A stretch of DNA of 64,000 nt from Aricia agestis (Eukaryota; Arthropoda; Insecta; Lepidoptera; Lycaenidae), in assembly GCF_905147365.1 (NCBI RefSeq), contig NC_056415.1, positions 16,200,001 through 16,264,000 of the forward strand, written 5' to 3'. The position numbers were made by a program, and so were the translations under genes. Of the stretch, positions 35,088 to 47,058 are shown in pieces. The notes beneath the pieces were generated by a model. It was not told the DNA's origin, made no database searches, and saw only the letters and a list, made by a program, of their open reading frames with translations. Numbering within the stretch: the stretch's first letter is position 1; every line of letters begins with the position of its first letter.

Positions 35088-35329
35088 GATATGAATATTT
35101 AACATTATTAGCAAAGGTATCTATCAAACCAAGCTAGGCCACGCACATGCTATCCCATACCAATAACATACCATTAGAATTATTATGCTTTACAGTTATG
35201 TATGTGGAATTTAGGGATTTAGTGCCAAATTATCTGAGCCAAAATAAACAGTGCACATCATGCTTAGAACAAGACTTCGAACAGAGTAGCATAGAATACA
35301 TTAAAGGAGAACAAATTCATACCACTCAC

Positions 35330-35421
35330 TGTTCTTCTGAAGAATCATGCATTGTAGCACTTTTAAAACTCTGCTGTGCCATTTTAATACAAAACTCAAA
35401 GATGTTTTTGTATAATTCCAT
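35330..35421 (-). CDS. possible upstream first coding exon of AGL
   Basis: Reads MELYKNIFEFCIKMAQQSFK, then SATMHDSSEE and two bases before a GTGAGT donor. Joining to AGL exon 1 at 32401 (after CAGAG) gives an in-frame fusion through QQVAMGKRTS; joining at 32397 or 32403 gives a stop, in which case it would act as a 5' leader with an upstream ORF. No transcript evidence, so this may be chance or part of another gene. Confidence 0.3.
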
Positions 35422-36540
35422 TGTATTCACGTTATACATATATTCAAAATAATGACTTGGTTCAATCATAATGTTTTTCATAACTTACTCACACTTTCGA
35501 ATTTTTTATAGTAAGCCAACACAACAGCCATTGCCAATATTTCTCAAATAAGTACGTAATTCAATCAGTTGGTTTGTAATAAAAATAGTTTACTATACAA
35601 TAAATATAGTATTATACCCAAAATCACGATACCAAGAGCTTGAAAATTAAAGATAACGCTAATATTGTGGACTTACTTGCGATTTAAATGTTACTTGTGT
35701 TGTGAGAAGTCATTAGTTCCTAATATCACTAAAAGACGCACTGATTATATTGAGACTTGCTTGCTATTTTTTATATTACTTTTATCGGCATAAATGAAGA
35801 AAACAGATTCATATTTTTGCTTCCAATTTTTCTAACTTGTTTTGACTTTTGTGAACTTATGTCTTAATTTGACAGTTGTCACCTCAAAGTGACCTTCAAA
35901 GTCATCTGTGATAAAAATGCGTTCATTATTGCTAAATGTCAATGGGCGTGATTTTAAAAGTAGGTATAAATTATGTGAAAAACAAAAAGTTAACTACCAC
36001 GTGTAACGCATTACCGGTATAATGATAAGTTTATACACAAATACAATTTATAACTTATTAATCTTATTATTAATACACAAGTTTTAGAGGAATAAAAAAA
36101 TCTTTAAAGCCACCCCGCCGCGCCGGCCGCCCACGCCCGCGCCACCCACATCACACTAATGTGATTTATGTGTGGGTTTCAGGGACTTAACTGGACTTAT
36201 CATAGGTCCCTGAATCATAATGATTTAATGACCTATCAGACAGAGAGCGGTGAAGCGTGTAAAAGCGGTCAGTTTTGCCTTCTTTGTGTTGTATAATTAC
36301 GTTATTTAAAGAATACACACACATGACTCGTGACGGAGCAGGAGACGTTCTGACTGCGTCAAAATTCCTCCTGGGTGGCTCGAACGCAAAATGCGAACGC
36401 AGAACGCTTGACTGCGTGACCGCTCCCTATCTGATAGACCTCCCTTAGGCCCCATCCCCACTCGCACGCGAACCGCGCGCAACGCCGCGGAATTTCCGAG
36501 AAAATTATGAGAGCCCCCCTAAAATATTTAATTTCTTTTG
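35422..36540. other. intergenic, likely AGL promoter side
   Basis: No gene. A GC-rich patch (36110-36150) and a short palindrome around 'tcacactaatgtga' are visible. No TATA or initiator that I would defend. Confidence 0.35.
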
Positions 36541-36796
36541 TTTTTAGTATTTATTATTATAGCGGCAACAGAAATACATAATCTCTGAAAATTTCAACTC
36601 TGTAGCTATTATCGTTCTTGAGTTATAGCCGGAGACAGACAGACGGACAGACAGAAGGACAGACAGACGGACAGACAGACAGACAAACAGACGGACAGAC
36701 AGATGGACAGACAGATAGTCAAGAAGACGGACAGACATTAAAGTCTCAGTATAGGGTCCCGTTTTTGCCCTTTGGGTAGGAAACCCTAAAAAACAC
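36540..36796 (-). mobile_element. GGGTTCC-type repeat with a GACA minisatellite
   Basis: 'caactctgtagctatt', a run of GACAGACGGACAGACA units (36636-36735), then 'tatagggtcccgtttttgcc'. Same general family as the copies at 11.95 and 41.02 kb. Creates a spurious Ser/Val/Leu-rich frame. Confidence 0.6.
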
Positions 36797-37371
36797 ACTC
36801 GGCTAATTTTAGAAGCTCATAGCGAGGCAATGATTGGAGATAGATACAAAGTGTAAAGGATAAAGTTGTAGAGAATTTAATTAGCCTTCATTATGTAGTA
36901 CAAGAGAATTTCGTATGAAGCACCGTTTATGATGAGTAAGCAAGAAACCAAAAAAAACGGGACCTTCTTTGCCCCCCCCCCCCCCATTTCCAACGAGCTC
37001 ACCTCGGAGGGGTCAGGACTTTTTGTATGTTTATCTCCTAACTAGTCTAAACAAGGTACCAAAGTCAAAATTTCTGCTTTCGACTTTTCCAAGCAGAATC
37101 ATTCGTTTACTAGGCTATAATAGCACAATATTATTATAATGACAATAATTAATAATTAAGGTGTTGTTGTTGTTATGCACATACTTTTTAACGAACGCAA
37201 ACATCGCAATATCTATTTATTAACTAGCATTAGTTAGCGACTAAATACTAATTGTAATTAGTAACTACTTAAGTTATAGGTAAGTATGTCTTAAAATATA
37301 GGCCATAGACCATCATCATTTTATACCATTGTAAACTAGTTATCTCTTTTAATAATATATTATTACTAGCT

Positions 37372-37690
37372 GTCCCGGCAAACGTTGTTTTGCCATAATT
37401 ATAAAGTATTTCGCCCTTTTTATTTTATTGAAGTGACTAAATAAGGCACCATAGCACAAACAATGATTGCCGTCTCGAGTTAAAATAATTTACTTACTAT
37501 TATTCAACAAATTATGCACATATTATTATGAATATAAAAAGTAGCCACTAGCCAGTAACCGATTCTCAGACCCACTGAATATGCATAGGTATAAAATTTG
37601 GTAAAAATCAGTAAAGCCGTTTCGGAGGAGTATGGTAACTAACATTGTGACGCGAGAATTTTATATAAGTAAGTAGGTAGGTACATAATA
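37372..37690. mobile_element. Helitron-like fragment
   Basis: 'agctgtcccggcaaacgttg' followed by 'tgccataatt' and later 'gattctcagacccactgaat'; a close relative lies at 58.23-58.48 kb with the same phrases. Confidence 0.55.
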
Positions 37691-37913
37691 ATTATAAGAT
37701 AAATATTCTTATTTCTTATCGTGTTTGTTATGTAGTGACTAGCGTATCAAGATACTAATATTGCTTTAAGATTATTTTCACCTTTAACCTAACAAATGAA
37801 TGGTATAACATGCCTACGTATATACGATAGTATTTTAATTTATACTTGACTTGGTAGGTTAGAGCAGGGCTCCCTATCCAATTTTTAACCGCCTGAAAAT
37901 TAAAATAAGCAAG

Positions 37914-38858
37914 ATGAATATTATTATAACTGGAGCGGCAGGATTCCTCGGGTCTCGGCTAGCTGATCTTCTCCTAGAAAAGTCAGAAGTACCAGTAAAT
38001 AGACTTCTTCTCGTGGACACCATCGCTCCGACGAAACCAAAGGATCCCCGAGTTTCCTGCCTGGCCATCGATCTCACAGCAAATGACGCAGCAGAGAGGA
38101 TCATCCAGCCGGGCTGCAACCTCGTATTCCATCTGGCGGCCGTAGTCAGCGGTCACGCCGAAGCCGACTTTGACTATGGCATGCAAGTCAACTTCGAAGC
38201 GACTCGGGCTCTACTCGAGAGGATCCGGCACACCGACCCGAGTATCAAGTTCGTTTTAACGAGCACGGTCGGCGTTTTCGGCGGGGAACTTCCACCAGTG
38301 ATAGACGACTTCACGGCAACCACTCCGCAGAACTCGTATGGCACGGCCAAAGCCATGAGTGAGCTGCTCATCAACGACTACTCTCGTCGCGGCTACGTGG
38401 ACGGGCGTATAGTGCGGCTGCCAACAGTGAGCGTGCGGGCTGGAGCAGCGAACCAGGCAGTGACGTCATTCGCTAGTGGCATCATCAGGGAACCTCTCAA
38501 AGGAGAGATGTGCGAGGTTCCCGTCAGCAGAGACCAGGGTCTATGGCTGACGAGCCCGGAGACAGTGTTACGTAATATCGTCCACGGTGCAGTCGTTCCC
38601 ACGGAAGCGTTAGGACAGTGGCGGGCCATCAACCTGCCTGGCTTCACTGTGACAGTCCAAGAGATGATTGACGCTCTGGCCAAAGTTGCCGGCAAAAAAG
38701 CGACCGATTTAATCGTTTTCAAGCCTGATGAAAAGTGTTCACGCATTGTAGCCTCTTTGCCGATCAAGTTTGATAATAAGCGCGCACTAACCTTGGGATT
38801 CGAAGTCGATAAAGATTTTGTTGAAGTCATCAAGTCGTATATTCGAAGCAAACAGTAA
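37914..38858 (+). CDS. intronless short-chain dehydrogenase, bacterial DenD-like (putative D-erythronate dehydrogenase)
   Basis: A 314-aa extended SDR in a single exon. The Rossmann motif TGAAGFLG lies at residues 6-13, an acidic NAD-selecting Asp in LLLVDT, the HLAAVVSG block at about 73-80, and the active site Ser117 (LTSTVGVFGG), Tyr142 and Lys146 (SYGTAKA). The downstream blocks RIVRLPTVSVRAG, SFASGIIREPL and LPGFTVTVQEM are those I know from bacterial DenD, which oxidises D-erythronate. Length is normal, all catalytic residues are present, and no stop breaks it. It lacks introns while neighbours have many, and it is flanked by insect repeats on both sides, pointing to horizontal transfer from bacteria and retention. 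The substrate in the insect is unknown. Confidence 0.88.
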   Translation: MNIIITGAAGFLGSRLADLLLEKSEVPVNRLLLVDTIAPTKPKDPRVSCLAIDLTANDAAERIIQPGCNLVFHLAAVVSGHAEADFDYGMQVNFEATRALLERIRHTDPSIKFVLTSTVGVFGGELPPVIDDFTATTPQNSYGTAKAMSELLINDYSRRGYVDGRIVRLPTVSVRAGAANQAVTSFASGIIREPLKGEMCEVPVSRDQGLWLTSPETVLRNIVHGAVVPTEALGQWRAINLPGFTVTVQEMIDALAKVAGKKATDLIVFKPDEKCSRIVASLPIKFDNKRALTLGFEVDKDFVEVIKSYIRSKQ

Positions 38859-39313
38859 TTGTTTAGTTTTAGTATGCAAATTAAAAAAATGAACATTATA
38901 AAAATGACTGCAGTCTTTCCTGTTTTTATAACGTTTGCAAACATAATTTAAGTATCTGGAGATTAAACTTATTTTTTTCTATAGGAAATCGTTTATAGTA
39001 CAAAAGAATTCCATAGCGCCATCTAGTTGCTTAATCATTGCTTATGAAATTTATAATCTAGCAGCGCCATCTATCGAATTATGAACTATATTATTTTATT
39101 GATTACAATAAAATAATAGCATGATTTTTTACTAAAAATTCTCCACACTGCACACATAACAATTAAATTCTTACCCCCTTTCTAATTAAAATATTGATAT
39201 AGTAAATAACTATAAACTATACAAAGTCTGGTGGTTTTGGTCTGGATAAGTCACATGTGACATGACTGACAGAGACCTATACTATGTGTATGTTACCGGA
39301 AATGTATGAAATC
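38859..39313. other. 3' flank of the DenD-like gene
   Basis: AT-rich. Two short similar phrases, 'gcgccatctagttg' and 'gcgccatctatcg', occur about 60 bp apart. No clear AATAAA close to the stop; nothing else seen. Confidence 0.4.
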
Positions 39314-40926
39314 CAGGAATTGTATACAAATCCTAGGAAATGTATACAATTTCGAAACTATTTAGGAAATGTATACAATATTATTTCAAAAACGATTTAA
39401 GGTCAATGTGTCGAAGTCCGTCTGGGAGGTAAGTCCGAAATTAAACTGTAAGAAACAGACATGTCGCTACTAACTACCTGTTACGAAAAAAACGATCTCA
39501 ATTTTTTTTCCGTTTTGTACTCGCAATCGGAGTGTAAATCTCTGCCAAAAAAATTAAAAAAGTGGGAATATGAAGGAGTTTTTGGAGTTTCTTGGATTAC
39601 ATAAGTAATTTAGTGATCCTTTTACTTATTACTGGTGTTCGATTCGTTAATATCGTTTTAATTTCGTTATTATCACCTGCAACATGTGTCTAACCTAAAA
39701 TTGCAATAATTGAGAAGTCCGTCTAGTTTTCATAAGGAAAGGCCGTCATATGCCGGTCTTGCCCCGAATCAGATATTGTCAACCTTTTCAAATATACATG
39801 TCTTTATTGTTAATTTGCATGTAAGTGTTTGTTTATGTTTTCCTCCTATATGTCGTAATAATCTTATTTGCATTTAAACTATGGACTACTAAATCATAGC
39901 ATTGCCCAAATTTTACTGCACGAAAAGAGCATACAAGAGGGGCTGATAAAAATTGCAAAAGTTATAAGCTACTAAGTAAAAAAGAAGGGTTTGGTTTTTT
40001 TAATATTCCAAAAACCAAACATTATTTGAGATAATCACAATTTGAAAAAAGATCCTTAAAGAGCAGGAAATTTTCTTAAAAAATCCTACCTCCGGGACCA
40101 ACAACCCTTATAATTTTAATTGAGCGGCGAAAATAATGGCAAAAATGCGTAACTTTCGCATGCATGGCCCCAATCCGCCACGTAAACTAAAAAGTTATTT
40201 TAACTAACTAAATATTAATACGAAAGAATAAAAAAAAATAGGTTCTAAGTAGACATCAATAACAAAAATGAAATCAAAATTAAGTAGGGGAGTATGTTGA
40301 AAAATGTCTCATCCCATGATGATGAAGCAAAGTTGTTGATTTTACCGGCACTAATTAATATAATTTTGTTTTAATAAACATTTATGTTTATACTTAGTGT
40401 TTAATTTTAAAAAATGCACTATAATTTTAATGAAAATGTTTGCAACCACTTAGACTTACGATATTATTACTTACGACTTGCCTTAAAATGATATAAAATT
40501 AATTTTCCCTGGAATGCGAACCTTATTACCGACATCTTAAACACATATTTGAATGGCGGTTTTGCGGCTTTGCTAGAAACCGTTGCCATGCATTTTACTG
40601 CACAAGTTATAGCTATACCACAATAGACATAAACATACTGCTGCTAGACGGACTTACCTCAAACTGCAAGGGAAGTCCGTCTACACGCCGAGTTTTTAAA
40701 AAATATCACGTCAGTAAAAAAATACGGCAACTAAGATTATTTTTAGATCATTATAGGTCTAATTAATATATATAGCCTATACTTTCCGATGACACAAGTT
40801 ACTTTAAAAAGCAAATCTCAAGTCAATAAATTATGTTAAACTTTAATTTTAGAAAAGTATGCGTCCGGCATACTTCGACACGTTGACCTTAATTCATAAA
40901 TATCCTAGGAAATGTGTACAATTCCA
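39314..40926. mobile_element. 1.6-kb TIR element
   Basis: Left CCAGGAATTGTATACAAATC, 'ctaggaaatgta' and 'aaggtcaatgtgtcgaagt' pair with right (reversed) CTGGAATTGTACACATTTCC and 'aaggtcaacgtgtcgaagt'. Inside, near 39900-40030, is a possible THAP-like trace (KKEGFGFFNIPKTK) without a long frame. Related end fragments lie at 42.77-42.91 kb. Confidence 0.65.
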
Positions 40927-41017
40927 GTATCTTCCTGTAATAAAACACGTTGTTACAATGAGAATATTCATTTATAAGCACTATCGTTGAGTTAAGGTAA
41001 CGCCCCGTTAAAGTAAA

Positions 41018-42150
41018 AAAACCGGCCAAGTGCGAGTTGGACTCGCCCATGAAGGGTTCCGCAGCAGCAATAAGGTTTATTTTTATGAAATTAAAAGATT
41101 TTCGATTTATTTTTATATATCAGTTGATTTAATAAAAGTTAAATTAAGGTTTACTATTTATAACGTATAAAAAACTACTTGCTAGATCTCGTTCAAACCA
41201 ATTTTTGTTGGTAGTTTTTATAGTAATGTTTATATATTTTTTTAGAATTATCATGGCCCTATTTTAGAAGTTAGAGGGGGGACACACACATTTTACCATT
41301 TTGGAAGAGTCTCTCTCGCAAACTATTCAGGTTAGAAAAAAATGATATTACAACTCGGGCGAATTAACATGACACCTGGTTCAATTGACGTTTCTCTTAA
41401 GTACTGAGTGCAAAAAAAGTTTTTTTATTTTAAGTTATTTCAAAAAAAAATTACGTTACCGGAACAAGTTATTTTTATAGGGCTACACTAACCACAGTAT
41501 TAACCAAGTACGAGTTGGACTCGCCCAAGGGTTCCCCAGCAGGAATACGAGGTTTATAGATGCGTCCGATAATTTGTATCTAGCTTCATATTAATATATT
41601 CCGTGAGTAGCTAATTCATACCACAGACGCCAGACGCACGGCAATGTTCAAACGTTAATACGAATAACAAAAACTTAACAAATTTAACGTTCAAATGTAA
41701 CAACTAACAAATAACACAACAAAACTCAACAAAAATCCAAAAACAATAACCATTAACTACTAACAAATAACTCCGAAACGCAAACTCAATAACACACGTG
41801 TAACGGTAACAGATATAATATGCTAACGCTACTGGACGCGTACGACGAGAGCGGGGTGCTGCGCGGGGAAGCGAGGGAGGGGTAAAATTTAAGCCAGGTG
41901 TCAAGTTAACTCGCCCGAGTTGTAGAAACCTCAATATGATTTTTGAAGACCTATCCATAGATACCCCACACGCATAGGTTAGATGAATTTTTTTTTTGTT
42001 TCAGTTGTACCTATGGGCACCCCTAAAATTTTCAACAATTTTTACATTTTTATATCAAAATCTTAATGCGGTTCATAGACTACATCTACTACCAAGTTTC
42101 AATAGTATAGCTCTTATAGTGGCATACGGACGGACAGACAGTGGGATCTG
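41018..42150. mobile_element. GGGTTCCG/GGCCGG repeat, long copy with a nested insertion
   Basis: Begins AAACCGGCCAAGTGCGAGTT-GGACTCGCCC...GGGTTCCGC and ends near 'gcatacggacggacagacag'. A second internal 'gtacgagttggactcgccca' at 41508 suggests rearrangement or a second copy. It is split by the element at 41348-41930. Confidence 0.6.
41348..41930. mobile_element. nested TIR element
   Basis: ACAACTCGGGCGAATTAACA-TGACACCTGG on the left pairs with CCAGGTGTCAAGTTAACTCG-CCCGAGTTGT on the right. About 580 bp, AT-rich interior with no ORF of note. Confidence 0.65.
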
Positions 42151-42335
42151 TACGTGGGAGAGCTATGCTTCGGCACGAATGGGCCGGCTCGACCGGAGAA
42201 ATACCACGTTCTCACAGAAAACCGGCGTGAAACAGCGGTTGCGCTGTGTTTTGTCGAGTGAGTGAGTTTACCGGAGTCCCGATCCCCTACCCTATTCCCT
42301 TCCCTACCCTCCCCTATTCCCTTCCCTTCCCTACC
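42150..42335 (+). repeat. repeat family A, 5' part
   Basis: 'cgtgggagagctatgcttcg', 'ccggctcgaccggagaaata' and the CCCTA tract as in the 21.4-kb copy; the 3' half is missing. Confidence 0.65.
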
Positions 42336-43150
42336 GTCTTGCTTGTTTTCTATGAGAGGCTGGCCCGGCAAGCAATGGAACCGCAAAAAAGGGAAACGGC
42401 GTAAGCGACAAAATCGTTTTTGTCGCGTAATTTAAAAAGCATAAATACATTTCATATAACCTATGGGCAAATTAAAGTGTATGCTTATACCAATTTATGT
42501 ACAAATTTTGGAAGTTTAAATCCTCTCCTCTGTTGGCAAAATAGGCATCCCTTTTTTTACAGATTTCTTTTATCGTGTTATGCTATGGGTAATTCAAAGA
42601 CTAAGACATGATGAATACTGACAATGAACTTTAACTGTAGTAGTTTTTCTTGCAAAAGTACTTTTAAAATCCCTGGCCGGTGCCAATGGATTGTAAGTTA
42701 GTAACTGACCGTAGTCCCGCCCCGCTTTCCCCACGTACCCATTGCTATCTCAAATGTTTTACATTTCCTATTACTATTTAGGAAATGTACAGATTTCTTA
42801 GGAAATGTGTCTAATATCATTAATTTTACACATTTCTGTTCGATTTTAGGAATTACATACATTTCCTAGGAATTGTATACAATGACGGATTACATACATT
42901 TCCAGTACCATGTACACAATATTTTCAATAGTATGGAAGTAAGATTTCAAAAATGCAGCTCTTCTGATGTTGCAAGTGTCCATGGGCGACGGTAGTTGCT
43001 TTTCACTTTGCTTGCTTGCCCTTTATTAAAAAAAAAATTATTGCTTTTAAATCTAATTCATTATCACAATAATTAAATTGAAACTTACTTGAGACTAAAA
43101 ATAAAAAGATGCAGATAAAGTAAACAAAATAATATATTTTGTATTTAAGC
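42336..43150. other. 3' flank of the RPA34-like gene
   Basis: No gene. Contains end fragments of the 39.3-kb element ('aggaaatgtgtctaa', 42770-42910) and a family A 3' fragment (42952-43035). Confidence 0.45.
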
Positions 43151-44798
43151 TTAAAAGTTAAATAGGTTTTCCTCTATTGCCTTCTCAGATTCCCATGCGC
43201 CAGGATCCTGTTCAAGTTTTATCCTCTTAGCAGGTTTGGCTTCTGTCTCCTCTTTAATTTTTCGTTTCTTCTTTTTCTTTTTAGAACTTTCGCCTTCTTC
43301 TTTAATTACGGTGCTGTCAACTTCTGATTCTCTTTCAACTGTTTCTTTCTCCTTTTTGTGCTTCTTTTTCTTATTTTTATACAAAGTCTCTTGTTCTACT
43401 GTCTCAGGCTGCAAATTATTCTCGGACAAGCGCTCACGAACAGCTTTAGCCACCTTTATAGCATTTCTATAGTTGGTACCGAATAATGGATGTCGACATT
43501 TTGTGTCCGGCAATGGAATAAATGTTGTTTGATTACTAGTGATCACTGAGTCATCTTGAATGTGAGGAACAGGTATCCTTTGGCGGAACACTATAGTTTT
43601 AAGTACAGACTCATTTCTAAGATATACATTATTTTTACTACTAGTAACTAAGAGTTTTTTGGTGTCCGTTTCTGTTATAACACCATCATAAGTCTGTCCT
43701 GCAACTTTGATTTTGCTCTTACCATCTAAAACTAGATTAACATCTTTAAAATCTTTTATGTCTATTCCAGTTGGACACTTTAAAATGTAGATATCTTCTT
43801 CATCGGTTTTAAATGGAGCAAATGTTGTGAGTGGAGAGAACTTTTGATTTCTCTTCAAAAATGTTTTGACTTCTTTAGAATAAGATACTTCCTTATCTGA
43901 ATCGTAACCATTTTCAAGTGTAGTAACAATTTCATCATCTTCAAACCTTAGGCGATCAGATATCCTTTTTGTTTTTTTAGGAACTGTAGAAGGTATAGCA
44001 CTGACGTTTATTGTTTCATTAGTCACATTTAAATCATTGTCTAAAAAGGTGGACGAAGGCACTTTATTTCTTTTGCCATTTTCATTTACAACGGATTGTT
44101 CATTATCATTAGTTTCATAATCTTTTTGAGAAACAATAGTTTCGTCCCCAACATCCTCACTTTCACTATGTTTACTTTTCTTTTTTTTCTTCTTTTTTCT
44201 TACACTATTTTCTAATGCTGATACTTCAAATGTATCACTACCTTGTGTGTCATTCAATAAAGTCGATTCATTATAAGACTCCTCTTCTGATTTTTTATGT
44301 TTTTTCTTTTGCTTTTTCCTTGGTTCATCAGTATCGTCAGCATTTTCTTGTTTTATTCTCAAGTTATCAAAGCTTTCAGAATGAACTACACTATCCTCCG
44401 GACCGCTTTTGTCTCTATCACTCTCTAGTTCAACCTTAATATGCTTTTTCTTTGCTGGTCTTTCGTCACTCACAGAGGAATCTTCATCATGTTTTCTTTT
44501 CTTTGCTTTTTTGTGTTTTTTCACCTCAGAATTATTGACTAGAGTCTCTTCTTCATGGTCAGTCATCCCCATGTTTGTCCCAAAAGTCCTAAAATATAAT
44601 GAAATACGTTAGAATGTAATATGTAATGAAACTTTATAACCTTGACAAAATTTGTAGTATGCTACGATATTAATATTATGGTTTTTATAAAAGGACAAGT
44701 AACTACTTTTAGAATGTGTAAACATACACGCTATTGTTAGATTCACTATCCGACGAAGCATTAATCCAGCCTACACTGCTGTCCGAATCGTAGTCCAT
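43151..44798 (-). CDS. RNA polymerase I subunit RPA34/POLR1G-like, Lys-rich nuclear protein
   Basis: Two exons, 44728-44798 and 43151-44588, give 502 aa. An in-frame TAA lies directly before the ATG. The N-terminal half is acidic/basic low complexity with many KKKHKK blocks (nuclear/nucleolar signals). The central part (about residues 230-400: FSPLTTFAPF, DIYILKCPTGIDIKDF, LDGKSKIKVAGQTYDGVI) resembles the conserved RPA34 region, which in Pol I pairs with RPA49 in a TFIIF-like dimer. The C-terminus is again Lys-rich and ends ESEKAIEENLFNF. The assignment rests on that central block plus composition; another nucleolar Lys-rich protein is possible. An alternative first exon lies upstream. Confidence 0.6.
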
Positions 44799-44960
44799 TT
44801 ATCATATTTTGATAACTACGAATATAATAAAGTTATACTCATTATTTAGAGTACGGTATTTCCTCTGGATGTGTATATTACAATGAGAATGCTGCCGTTT
44901 ATTATATTGCAATTTTGATTCGATTTATTCACAATAAACCTTGAATAAACACAAACTCAC

Positions 44961-45064
44961 ATGAACATAACCTCTTTAACATCTCCTTCTTCATCTTTAT
45001 TTGACAATTGACATAATAAGCTTTTTTCCTCCTCAAAGCTGTCGTGGTCAAAGAATGAAGACAT
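44961..45064 (-). CDS. alternative first coding exon of the RPA34-like gene
   Basis: ATG at 45064 opens MSSFFDHDSFEEEKSLLCQL followed by SNKDEEGDVKEVMF and two bases (AT) before a GTGAGT donor. Like exon 44728-44798 it ends in phase 2, so joining to the exon at 44588 is in frame (...VMF-M-TFGTN). The TTAA target site of the element starting at 45069 begins one base upstream of the ATG, so the insertion sits in the presumed 5' UTR. Confidence 0.45.
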
Positions 45065-45551
45065 TTAACCCTCGGTTAATTGCGCTTTTAAAATAACGCC
45101 GTTGTCACCTGTCACCTGGGGTCTTTGAAAGCCCGAAAATTAAATGACATAAAAATGGCATACATTTATATATTTCTTAACTTTTTTCTGCTAATTATTG
45201 TTATTTATTTTAATATTAATAAGATTAAATCAAAAAATTAATTATATTTTGAATACTTATAACCAAAACTCACAATTTAAAAATAGAAGTCAAAAAGTTT
45301 CAAGTGGAAACCGTCAGATAGGAAAGTAAAAAAAAAATCAACATAGTTTTAAAATTGTGGTAAAACGTGTAGTTAACTGAAATAATAGTTAAATTTCCTA
45401 TAACTTAGATTGAAATTTAAAAAGCTTAGTCCAAATAACATATAAACTATTGAATGTTAAACATTGACAAATTTTCAGCACCAAAACCTTGTTTATTTTA
45501 TATATTTCCTGTTCTAATACTTTAAACGTATGGTAAATATACCGACAATTA

Positions 45552-47058
45552 GAGTCTGGCTAGCGAAAGATGAGACTGCAAAAAGGCGGCAAATTCAAAA
45601 AATCTACGTATGGCAACCTTGTCTATAGTCGGAATTATAGTTTTGATACTTAATTATTTATGACAATAATATCATATTTTAGTTTGGATAACTCATTTCA
45701 AGAATAAGTTTATTGTTGTTGTTTACTTAAATTTTATTTTGCAATACATTTCATTGTGTTTTGTTTTTGACGACAATTTTTGCATGTTTTTGTCGGAATA
45801 TTAAAACTTCTTTAATACTTACCGTACATCATGAAATATATTACAAAATATAATTTAACCAAACAATTATCTTAATTTTCTTAAACTAAATTGTCACTAC
45901 TCTTTCTAAGTTTAAATATAATTTAATTTAAATGTTAAATAATTTCCTATATTATATTATTACTCGCAAGCATCATAGATTGTATTAATTATACTCAAAT
46001 ATGTTTATTTAATACATACTTGTACATGCCTGAAACTAGTAACCCCCCCTTGCAAGTTGATTAAAAACCAAGGATTATGGGGAGATGAAAAAACAACACA
46101 GAAAATCAAAGGTTGCGGATTTTTTTTTCGCATTTTATATAAACATTCGAAAGGTTTTTGTACATTTACGTTTACGTTTATTTACAATTGACTAAAATAT
46201 ATAGGTGTCATTTTGTTTGACAACTTTTTGCCATCTTGTTGGTAGGGACAGCGACAAGTGGTTTTGGCAGTCCTCTTGTGATGTCAACCTGACACTGCCT
46301 AAGGAATCCTACAGCGATTGAAACAGGTGGAAATCTGAAGGTGCAAGGTCAGGACTATACGGCCGATGCATTGACACCTCCCAGCCAAACTCCCGTAACC
46401 ACACGCCTTTATTTATATGGCCTTCTTTTTTAATCCTTTTTAGGGTACAAACACTGACATCTGAAAATATGTTCATATATAAAGTTAGCATTCAATAATA
46501 AGGTTGCTTTCAGGTATTTTTTTTTTGGTAACGTTAGGGTCTTACCGGTCTAAGAAGAAATCTCATCAGGGAACTGATTTTGTCTTTATAAACTCTTCTT
46601 GGAACATTATAATATCTCATAATTTATTTATGCTTAATATTTTAACTTGCATAACTGAATCCTTTGCATTATTCATGTTACCTGCAAAACAATAAATTCA
46701 ATTACATGATAAATAATAATGATTTTAATTAATTGTAATTGAAAGTATCAAAATCTTTTACCTGTACTTACCAATGCACTGGGATATTTCATGTAAACAA
46801 TCTTGTTTTTGTTTAAAAATTGCATCCTTTTCACTTATTTTTTGTTCGTATTTACTAATCATAGCTAAAAGCAGTTTTCGCAAATCTCTTTTCAAAGTTT
46901 TCGTCACGTTTAAATTAGAAAATCACGTAAACCACAGAAATATTTTTCACTTTGACACATAAACAACAGATGCTATAGGTGACACTGACGTTAATGACAG
47001 TGTTACCATAATCAGTTTTGGAATAAAAAGCCAGTCTCATCTTTCGCTAGCCAGACTC
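45552..47058. mobile_element. nested TA-flanked (mariner-type) element
   Basis: TA on both sides. Termini GAGTCTGGCTAGCGAAAGAT and ATCTTTCGCTAGCCAGACTC are perfect inverted repeats, extending to 'gagactg'/'cagtctc'. About 1.5 kb, AT-rich, inside the TTAA element. Confidence 0.8.
46309..46491 (-). pseudogene. mariner transposase remnant
   Basis: The minus frame holds EFGWEVSMHRPYSPDLAPSD-FHLF, the block around the last catalytic Asp of mariner (DD34D) transposases. It is out of context: preceded by unrelated sequence and stopped soon after. Non-functional. Confidence 0.8.

Noticed and set aside
36544..36798. Minus frame with Ser/Val/Arg/Leu repeats
   Set aside because: Translation of the GACA minisatellite in a GGGTTCC-type repeat.
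42114..42386. Minus frame of 90 codons
   Set aside because: Lies in family A repeat and its CCCTA tract; no protein signal.
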